Source of the DNA: Piscicola geometra
Lineage: Eukaryota > Annelida > Clitellata > Hirudinida > Piscicolidae
Reading direction: 5' to 3'
NCBI GenBank assembly: GCA_943735955.1
Contig: OX030962.1
Coordinates: 4,730,120-4,794,119, forward strand
DNA length: 64,000 nucleotides
The notes under the pieces are model-generated. The model had not been told where the DNA came from. It worked only from the letters and a program-made list of their open reading frames with translations, and searched no databases. The position numbers were made by a program, and so were the translations under genes. Positions within the stretch are counted from its first letter, which is position 1; each line of letters opens with the position of its first letter. Positions 9,916-17,081 of the stretch are shown here, piece after piece.

Positions 9916-12479
9916 GAATGGAACAAGAAGACACTCGAGTGCACCAGGTCACTCAGGGGTCACACCGGTTCGGTCCTTTGCCTCCAATTCTCCGACGACA
10001 TGATCATCTCGGGATCGAGTGACGCCACCGTCAGGGTTTGGTCAATCAGCACCGGTGAAATCACCAACATCCTCATCCACCACAGCGAGGCCGTTCTCCA
10101 CCTGCGCTACAGTGAAGACGCCATCATGGTCACTTGCTCCAAGGTCCGTTTTGTCTTTTTTTCTGTTTTTTATCGTGTTTGTTTGGCAGTGTTATGTACG
10201 TTTGGTTTGATGGTAGCGTTTTGTTGGTTGGTTACCAGTGGTTGTATGAAGGATTGTCTTTTAGTGGAATTGGTTGTCTACACTAACATCACCAACATTA
10301 ACATCGCCCACATTAAAATCGCCACCACCACCACTACCAGGACCGTTCGATAGCCGTATGGGACATAGTGTCACCGAAGAAGATCAACCTGAAGAGGGTC
10401 CTTCTGGGCCACCGCGCTGCCGTTAACGTCGTCGAATTTGACCTAAACTACATCGTCTCAGCCTCTGGTGACCGCACCATCAAGGTGGGTGGATCAATAC
10501 GGACTTTCGTCTTAAAACTGTCTTTAACTAATGTATCCTTTCCATTTAAATCTCTGATTAACACCACTTTCAATCATCCCTCCTCTCACCCTCCTTCATC
10601 TTTCTTTTTCTTCATCATCTCATTGTTCGTCGACCACACTCATCCTCTTTCATCCTTCCATCGCCACTACCCTTACTCCCTCAACCACAACAACCTTTCC
10701 ACAACAAACCCTCCCCTTCACTCCAACCCACCCTGACCCTCATCACCACCATCCTCCCAAACCCCGCACCCACCAACCACCCAGGTGTGGAACACGCAGA
10801 CGTGTGAGTTTGTGCGCACACTGGTTGGCCACAAGAGGGGCATCGCGTGCCTCCAGTACCGCGACAACCTCATCGTCAGTGGCAGCTCCGACAACACCAT
10901 CAGGTGCTCGCTTCCTTCATTCCTTCCTCTTCGTTCCTGTGTCGCCATTGATTGGGGGGGGGCTTTATAGTTATACTTCCACCTTTGTTGTTGTTATTGT
11001 TGTTATTGGTTTTGCTATTATGTACTTTAAAAATTATTGTTTTATTGGGGGATATTAATAATATTATTATTTACATTATGGATTTGTGAAGTTGTGTGTT
11101 TTGTATGTGGGAAGACAGTATATTGTGCTGGGTTTCTTGGGGGCTTTTAAACAAACACACACACATAAACATACACAAACACACACACAAACACACACAC
11201 GCGGACAGACTGTGGGACGTGGAGTGTGGTGCTTGTTTGCGAGTGCTCGAAGGCCACGAGGAACTAGTCCGCTGCATCAGGTGATGTCTTCTTGTTGTTT
11301 TTGTTTTTGTTAGTTTTATTATTTTATTTGTTTTCATTGTTATTATTGTTATTTTTCAGTTTGTTTGTTGCTATGTTTGATTTCTGTAGTGGAAGTTGCG
11401 ATCGAAGCAGACACTCGTGTGTTCGATCCACCACCACAACGCTACTACCACTGCCCCTCGCATCACCGCCACCCACTACATATTCCACCACAAGCACTAC
11501 TTCCACCATTATCATCACCACCACTTCCACCATTATCATCACCACCACTTCCACCATTATCATCACCACCACTTCCACCATTATCATCACCACCACTTCC
11601 ACTATTATCATCACCACCACTACTCGTTCCCGCACAGATTCGACAACAAACGCATCGTCAGTGGAGCCTATGATGGGTGTGTTTTTATGTTGTTTTGGTG
11701 TGTTGTTGTTGTATGGCTGTTGTTTTGGTGTGGTGTGGTTGTATGTCTGTTGTTGTATGGCTGTTTTAGTGTGGCTGTTGTAGTCCTGGTTTTATGGTCG
11801 TTGTGGTGGTGATTTCGTAGTTGTGGTTGTGGAGGTGGACAACTTATCACTATGCAATTATAATTTAATTAGTCCGTTTTGACAACTTATCACTATGCAA
11901 TTATAGTTTAATTAGTCCGTTTTGACCACGTATCACTCGTTCACCTCCTTCTCTCACACCTCAGCAAGATCAAGGTGTGGGACTTGCAAGTGGCGCTAGA
12001 CCCCAGGAGCCACCCCTCTTCACTCTGCCTCAACACACTCATTGTGCGTGTCTTCTTGCTTTCTTCTTGTTGTTTTTGTGGTTGTTTATACTAAGAATAA
12101 ATATGTTAACAAAACTGTTGTTATTCAAAAACACTATATTTTTTCTCAAGTATCAGAACACTACCATCTAATTCATACCACCACAACATTACCAAACCAC
12201 ACTACCACTACACAATACAAAACACACACCACCACCACCACACAACAGGAGCACACGGGCAGGGTGTTTCGACTACAATTCGACGAGTTCCAGATTGTCA
12301 GCAGCAGCCACGACGACACCATCATCGTGTGGGACTTCATGAGTCAGGTGTGCACCACTGCCGCCAACGCCGCTCTTTCCAACGGAGCCGCCGGGAGCAG
12401 TAGCGGCAGTCCCTCGCTGATGTCGCGAAACGGTGTGTTGGGTGAGGAGGCGTCTGCATTGTCGTCGTCTGCCTCTTGA
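9916..12479 (+). CDS. Beta-TrCP-type WD40 propeller, 3' seven exons (left copy)
   Basis: Substrate-binding half of a beta-TrCP/slimb (BTRC/FBXW11) F-box protein, the SCF ubiquitin-ligase receptor for phosphodegrons in known family members. Exons inferred from GT-AG sites and continuous phase: 9916-10143, 10341-10484, 10785-10903, 11209-11280, 11638-11676, 11965-12043, 12249-12479 (TGA). Together they are 912 nt or 303 residues. Signature stretches: [105 protein letters not shown]. That is the end of blade 1 plus six WD repeats. The F-box and dimerisation exons are not found upstream. The C-terminal tail is rich in Ala, Ser and Gly and unlike vertebrate tails. The first exon reads GAATGG (Glu-Trp) where the right copy has GTATGG (Val-Trp), changing a normally aliphatic residue. 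Orthology to one named paralogue is not decided. Confidence 0.9.
11490..11625. repeat. 24-bp minisatellite in a beta-TrCP intron (left arm)
   Basis: About five and a half units of CACTTCCACCATTATCATCA plus CCAC in the intron before the 39-nt exon. Mirrored at about 17990-18125. Proline- or histidine-rich open frames across it are by-products. Confidence 0.85.
11838..11937. repeat. 43-bp direct duplication in an intron (left arm)
   Basis: GACAACTTATCACTATGCAA and the next 23 bases occur at 11838 and again at 11881. A third, divergent start (GACCACGTATCAC) lies at 11924. Mirrored at about 17687-17780. Confidence 0.85.
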
Positions 12480-13020
12480 GGCGTTCCAATGATGCTTCTA
12501 TCCTTTGTATTCCAAAAAGCCAGGTTTGTGTGGGGTGAGGGGGGTCGGGTCGAGTCAGGTGTGTTATGTGTGTGTGGGGTGAGGGGATGGGGGGAAGGTT
12601 CGGGTGTGTTATGTGTTGTTTCTGATGACTGCATATGATAGTTTTGCGTTCAATTGAATTATTCCTGACCTTTCTGAGATGTTATTATATTGTTCATCTA
12701 ATTATTGCATTAATCCTAATTGACCTCAATTCATTTGCCTTATCATTCAAAGACGACTTCATTCATAGACAGCTCTGGGCCACGTCTCTCCCTAAATCAT
12801 GAAACGCTTAAACCCTATTTATATCCTGAAAGGCATCAAAACAGCCATGTACATAAGCATCATCAGAATTAGTGCATCTCTTAAATAAGAAGTTTCAACA
12901 TTTTTGGTCTACCTTTATCATTATTAGAAAGTTTTTCTCTTTTTTAAAACTTATTGCAACGTAAAATGATCTTTTCCACTTAGTACTCAAGCTTTAATTG
13001 AATCATTTAGTTTAAACAGA
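12480..13020. other. 3' flank between the WD40 gene and the divergent promoter (left arm)
   Basis: Presumed 3' UTR and intergenic DNA. A GT/GGGG-rich stretch (12530-12605) follows the stop. No AATAAA is seen until about 13039, so the polyadenylation site is uncertain. Mirrored at 16540-17081. Confidence 0.45.
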
Positions 13021-13023
13021 AGC

Positions 13024-13173
13024 TCATTCACTATTACTAATAAATAAATATATATATGTTAGTTTTAATTGGATTTTATCTTCATCGTTCTCATCATCAT
13101 CATCACCACCAGAATCATCATCTTCATCTAAGGGCTTCTCAGCATAGCTTCTAGGCTTTCTCCTTACCTCCAT
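13024..13173 (-). CDS. Putative first coding exon of an acidic protein (left copy)
   Basis: The minus strand from ATG 13173 reads MEVRRKPRSYAEKP and then an Asp-rich run (DEDDDSGGDDDDENDEDK). The protein is not recognised. A basic start followed by an aromatic and an acidic cluster recalls the N-termini of RAD51AP1/NUCKS-type nuclear proteins, but that is only resemblance. The frame after the acidic run differs between the arms because of a TA-repeat length change, so the exon probably ends inside or after the run (possible donor at TCTG|GTGGTG). It starts about 160 bp from the CRE in a divergent arrangement with the CDCA3-like gene. Confidence 0.4.
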   Translation of the reverse strand: MEVRRKPRSYAEKPLDEDDDSGGDDDDENDEDKIQLKLTYIYLFISNSE

Positions 13174-13332
13174 GATTTGACACCTCCCATCTAGATGTAA
13201 ATACCTTCGATTCAAGAAAGAGTGATACTTTTAATAACTAATCTAATTAAATAATTACATTAATTAAAATCAGAGAATTTACATAACTAGACATTTTATT
13301 TCGCCTCTCACCTTCCCACTTCTTTCTCGTTC

Positions 13333-13487
13333 TGACGTCACCGTTCATTTGACTGTGTATAAAGTTTTGTTTTAACTGTACATACTTTTAATCCAGCACT
13401 GTCGGTTTACTTTATCATCGTCTTATCGAATCTTTGGCTAAGACTTGGATTTGAATTTCTCGTCTCAATATTTATTTTGCCAATCAT
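13333..13487. promoter_or_regulatory. Divergent promoter region: CRE, TATA-like and CCAAT (left arm)
   Basis: A perfect palindromic CRE TGACGTCA lies at 13333-13340, a TATAAAG at about 13358, TTTGAA at about 13451 and a CCAAT motif GCCAATCA at about 13478. AAAATGGCTGCC, a YY1-like site that also contains an ATG, lies at 13494-13505. The divergent exons start on either side (13173 minus; 14207 plus). Function is inferred from motifs only. Confidence 0.45.
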
Positions 13488-13496
13488 CGCGTCAAA

Positions 13497-13541
13497 ATGG
13501 CTGCCGTCGTCCAGCCGGCAGCCGAGTTAAAATGCGCTTTT
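13497..13541 (+). other. Possible upstream ORF / 5' UTR segment MAAVVQPAAELK (left arm)
   Basis: ATG at 13497 within the YY1-like motif opens MAAVVQPAAELKCAF, identical in the right arm (minus strand from 16061). The frames then diverge completely because the arms are non-homologous beyond 13542. A coding function that differs totally between copies is unlikely; I read it as leader or uORF upstream of the MGN start. Confidence 0.35.
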
Positions 13542-13958
13542 GACAATCACCGCCAAAAAATCACTATCACCATAAATAAAAAATTCTTTCATCACCACAA
13601 TACCAACACTCATACCACAGCAGAATCATTACCACATCATCCTCAAAACACAATCATCATTCTTCTCAATTTTCTGTCTTGCCACTGGTGCCGAGGCTGC
13701 GAAAGAGGGTGAAGGAGAAGTCTTTGCCAACGCTGGTACTGCTGCTGCTATGGAAAGCTTTCTCCTTTATCCTTTCTCCTTGAGCGTTGATTCCCTGCGG
13801 CCATGTTGGTCTGCTGCGGCCATTCTCGACAGATTCAAAACAACCAACATTTGCACTAAAAACATTCTAATTAATTAAATCTAATTTTTATTTAGACTTT
13901 AGATTCTAAAATTTTAATATATTATACCCAAAACCGTTTATTCCACAAAGATCAAACC
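13542..13958. other. Left-arm-specific block
   Basis: Palindrome homology stops after AATGCGCTTTT (13541) and resumes near AATTCAAACCTG (13959). The right arm has a different 324-bp block at 15699-16022. Inside this block, 13709-13949 is an inverted copy of 24821-25064. Confidence 0.75.
13709..13949 (+). repeat. ~240-bp dispersed repeat, inverted partner outside the palindrome
   Basis: Runs from GGTGAAGGAGAAGTC to CGTTTATTCCACAAA. It matches 24821-25064 on the opposite strand with only scattered differences (for example CCATGTTGG against CCATCTTGG). One end is GC-rich with GCGGCCAT motifs (YY1-like on the other strand) and the other is AT-rich. It is absent from the equivalent place in the right arm. 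It is not assigned to a known family. Confidence 0.8.
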
Positions 13959-14206
13959 AAATTCAAACCTGCTAATAAATTTGTCTTTTGTGTGAGAATT
14001 AATATCATTTTTAATAAATAGTTTTCTAGGACGAAAAATTCAATTTTCATTTAAACGAGTATTTTCATCAAGTTGTTTTTCTTCAAAAAGGCGTTCATTA
14101 TAAAGGTTGGTCACCATTTAACTAGCATTTTTAATATTTAATTTACCTCTAATTTATACATTTCGTTAAATAATAACTTCATGCTAAATTCTTCATAGGC
14201 CTAGCC

Positions 14207-14280
14207 ATGGGAAATGTAATTTACAATTTTAAAGAAAAAGACAGTATGGAAGCTGAACCCATGTCGCCTCGTCCAGTCAT
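14207..14280 (+). pseudogene. Orphan exon 1 of the CDCA3/Tome-1-like gene (left copy)
   Basis: The exon codes MGNVIYNFKEKDSMEAEPMS and a few more residues, and is the same as the minus-strand exon 1 at 15368-15441. It ends at a possible donor AT|GTTGGT. The palindrome arm stops 16 bases into the intron, and no downstream exons follow on this strand before the spacer. This copy is therefore a 5' fragment. A Met-Gly-Asn start could be a myristoylation signal, as in Met-Gly starts generally. Confidence 0.6.
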
Positions 14281-14296
14281 GTTGGTTTTCATAATT

Positions 14297-14712
14297 AATA
14301 TTCAATAAATATGTAAACATGTCTAATGTTCATTAATGAGTTAATCCAAATGTCTATGACCACCCCATCAGATTCTCAAAGCGAAGAGATGTCAGATGAT
14401 GGTGTCTTTGAACATGGAGAGATGGAGAAGATGGTCTCAATGGCGGAAAAGAGTCTTGCGAGGGAGGAGGAAAAGAGGAGGAGGCTTCAGATCAGATCAG
14501 AAGCAGTAGACCAACCACGTCAGCTCGACACGGGCAAACCCAGGGTAGAGTCGTCCAGATGCATGTCCCTTCCGTCTCACTTGAGTCTCTCCATGTTCAA
14601 AGACACTATCATCTGACATCTCTTCGCTTTGAAAATCTGATGGGGTGGTCATAGACATGTGGATTAACTCATTAATGAACATTAGACATGTTTACATATT
14701 TATTGAATATTA
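14297..14712. repeat. Nested inverted repeat, arms ~125 bp
   Basis: 14297-14425 (AATATTCAATAAATATG to TTTGAACATGGAGAGA) pairs with 14584-14712 in inverse orientation, leaving about 158 bp between. The left arm of this small palindrome begins exactly where the left arm of the large one ends. Both strands of the arms can be read as MTTPSD.QSEEMSDD.VFEHGE. On the plus strand this continues into a Lys/Arg/Glu-rich stretch (MEKMVSMAEKSLAREEEKRR) that could be a helical exon fragment. No product was recognised. Confidence 0.85.
14699..14704 (-). terminator. Likely poly(A) signal AATAAA of the CDCA3-like gene
   Basis: AATAAA on the minus strand about 102 bp after the TAG at 14806. It lies within the nested inverted repeat. 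The cleavage site cannot be seen. Confidence 0.45.
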
Positions 14713-14805
14713 AAATGATAAAATAATCCATGAATATTTAAATCGTCATCAAAAACAATACTTTGCCACCAAAACGCCCCTCCCATCCTCACTACCTGTA
14801 AAGTT

Positions 14806-15441
14806 CTACACCTCTTCCTCGCCACCATATCCCGGTCTCCTCTGCACAATGTAGCTGCCGTCAAGGTTCTCGCGGTAGGAGTCGAGTTCGGTGATGCTGA
14901 AGCTCGCCTTGTCCTCAGCAGCCGCCTCGTTCTTCACCCTCAGCAACTTGTACTCGTTGCCTTTCCTCTTCACTATTATCACATCCTCTGGGGTGTCAGA
15001 ATTTTTTTGGTTAATAACTGTGCAAGATAATTAACACCGTTATTTTGGAGTCAATTATGAAATTTTCAAAGTAATGTTATAAACACAGAGTCATCACAGA
15101 AAAAATCACTGTTTTCAAATATGCAAAAGACTAACGAGTTATAATGGGCGTCCTCTCAATGTTGTCTGAAGGGGAGCGTGGGTCGTGCAGGCGTTGCACC
15201 GGCCCAGCCAGTTCAATGGGGGTGCGGGTGATTTCCTCGGAGGGTGAGCGAGGGTCAAACGAGGAGATTCCTGAGTGCACCACCTCCTCCTTTGATTCTC
15301 TGTTTTAATATTTTGTTATTTGAAAAAGAAAATGTTAAAATTTAATTTATAAATTATGAAAACCAACATGACTGGACGAGGCGACATGGGTTCAGCTTCC
15401 ATACTGTCTTTTTCTTTAAAATTGTAAATTACATTTCCCAT
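14806..15441 (-). CDS. CDCA3/Tome-1-like small protein, three exons
   Basis: Exons with agreeing phases: 15368-15441 (ATG, ends AT|GTTGGT), 15136-15299 (after AAAACAG, ends CTC|GTTAGT), 14806-14987 (after CCCCAG, ends TAG). Total 420 nt, 139 residues. Exon 2 contains two copies of the family signature, FDPRSPSEEITRTPIEL and HDPRSPSDNIERTPII. Vertebrate CDCA3/Tome-1 carries DPRSPS..I.RTPI repeats near its N-terminus. The start MGN resembles the MGS start of CDCA3. Exon 3 has no family feature I know (NEYKLLRVKNEAAAEDK ... RRPGYGGEEEV). Vertebrate CDCA3 is about 270 residues with a KEN box, so this one is short and shows no KEN. Known role of Tome-1: an SCF-associated factor promoting Wee1 destruction at mitotic entry; here inferred only. 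It starts in the right arm and ends in the spacer, and its promoter is shared with a divergent acidic-protein exon. Confidence 0.68.
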
Positions 15442-15698
15442 GGCTAGGCCTATGAAGAATTTAGCATGAAGTTATTATTTAACGAAATGTATAAATTAGA
15501 AGTAAATTAAATATTAAAAATGCTAGTTAAATGGTGACCAACCTTTATAATGAACGCCTTTTTGAAGAAAAACAACTTAATGAAAATACTCGTTTAAATG
15601 AAAATTGAATTTTTCGTCCTAGAAAACTATTTATTAAAAATGATATTAATTCTCACACAAAAGACAAATTTAAAGAAGGAAGTAGCAGGTTTGAATTT

Positions 15699-16022
15699 GT
15701 AGGGATGGCTAAGTGAATTTTTAATAATGTTACTAAAATGGGCGCATACTCAACTAAAAACAAAATATTAGAATTTAATGTTACAGATTTCAAAAATTGA
15801 ATTCATAATACTTAAATGACTAAAATGTTTGATTTTGTTTAAAATGAAGGGGTCACGTTTGTGTCAAACTGCCAAGTGGCCACAGGCATCAATAAAATTA
15901 TTTCTCAATTTTATTTGACTAAAATGTACGACATTGAAATGTTAATTTACACCCTCACAGCCCATCTGCAACTCATACACCACGCTGTGCTTTCTAATAA
16001 AACTGAATATTAATTTAAAAGC
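15699..16022. other. Right-arm-specific block
   Basis: 324 bp with no match in the left arm. AT-rich, no exon recognised. It contains several ACTAAAATG repeats (at about 15731, 15818 and 15919). It lies between the shared promoter and exon 1 of the CDCA3-like gene and so is likely intron or leader in the intact copy. It may be the ancestral state, the left arm having gained the 417-bp block. Confidence 0.6.
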
Positions 16023-16071
16023 GCATTTTAACTCGGCTGCCGGCTGGACGACGGCAGCCATTTTGACGCGA

Positions 16072-16225
16072 TGATTGGCAAAATAAATATTGAGACGAGA
16101 AATTCAAATCCAAGTCTTAGCCAAAGATTCGATAAGACGATGATAAAGTAAACCGACAGTGCTGGATTAAAAGTATGTACAGTTAAAACAAAACTTTATA
16201 CACAGTCAAATGAACGGTGACGTCA
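16072..16225. promoter_or_regulatory. Divergent promoter region: CRE, TATA-like and CCAAT (right arm)
   Basis: Mirror of the left region, with the CRE TGACGTCA at 16218-16225 and the CCAAT motif just upstream of the minus-strand ATG at 16061. On this side the CDCA3-like gene is complete, so this is the copy most likely to be active. The acidic-protein exon starts at 16385 on the plus strand. Confidence 0.45.
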
Positions 16226-16384
16226 GAACGAGAAAGAAGTGGGAAGGTGAGAGGCGAAATAAAATGGCTAGTTATGTAAATTCTCTGATTTTAATTAATG
16301 TAATTATTTAATTAGATTAGTTATTAAAAGTATCACTCTTTCTTGAATCGAAGGTATTTACATCTAGATGGGAGGTGTCAAATC

Positions 16385-16573
16385 ATGGAGGTAAGGAGAA
16401 AGCCTAGAAGCTATGCTGAGAAGCCCTTAGATGAAGATGATGATTCTGGTGGTGATGATGATGATGAGAACGATGAAGATAAAATCCAATTAAAACTAAC
16501 ATATATATATATTTATTTATTAGTAATAGTGAATGAGCTTCTGTTTAAACTAAATGATTCAATTAAAGCTTGA
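16385..16573 (+). CDS. Putative first coding exon of an acidic protein (right copy)
   Basis: Same start as the left copy (MEVRRKPRSYAEKP then Asp-rich). The open frame runs to 16573, but beyond the acidic run it enters a TA repeat and hydrophobic nonsense that differs from the left arm. The true exon end is probably near 16445-16490. No further exons were recognised before the convergent WD40 gene (stop at 17082), so the gene is incomplete or not a gene. Confidence 0.35.
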   Translation: MEVRRKPRSYAEKPLDEDDDSGGDDDDENDEDKIQLKLTYIYIYLLVIVNELLFKLNDSIKA

Positions 16574-17081
16574 GTACTAAGTGGAAAAGATCATTTTACG
16601 TTGCAATAAGTTTTAAAAAAGAGATAAAACTTTCTAATAATGATAAAGGTAGACCAAAAATGTTGAAACTTCTTATTTAAGAGATGCACTAATTCTGATG
16701 ATGCTTATGTACATGGCTGTTTTGATGCCTTTCAGGATATAAATAGGGTTTAAGCGTTTCATGATTTAGGGAGAGACGTGGCCCAGAGCTGTCTATGAAT
16801 GAAGTCGTCTTTGAATGATAAGACAAATGAATTGAGGTCAATTAGGATTAATGCAATAATTAGATGAACAATATAATAACATCTCAGAAAGGTCAGGAAT
16901 AATTCAATTGAACGCAAAACTATCATATGCAGTCATCAGAAACAACACATAACACACCCGAACCTTCCCCCCATCCCCTCACCCCACACACACATAACAC
17001 ACCTGACTCGACCCGACCCCCCTCACCCCACACAAACCTGGCTTTTTGGAATACAAAGGATAGAAGCATCATTGGAACGCC

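Larger units (their letters stand above)
14297..15351. other. Single-copy spacer at the palindrome centre
   Basis: About 1,055 bp between the arms. It contains exons 2 and 3 of the CDCA3-like gene (minus strand), its likely poly(A) signal, and a smaller inverted repeat. These parts exist once, so the palindrome axis interrupts the duplication within intron 1 of that gene. Confidence 0.85.

Noticed and set aside
10718..10948. Minus-strand frame opposite a WD40 exon
   Set aside because: Antisense shadow of the exon at 10785-10903; no family features.
11292..11812. Frames of Ile/Thr/Ser or His/Phe repeats in the WD40 gene
   Set aside because: Products of the 24-bp intronic minisatellite and GT-rich intron DNA.
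12042..12479. 145-codon frame reading through the intron before the last WD40 exon
   Set aside because: The first half is intron sequence ([11 protein letters not shown]-rich); splice sites at 12043 and 12249 and comparison with the family show the true exon.
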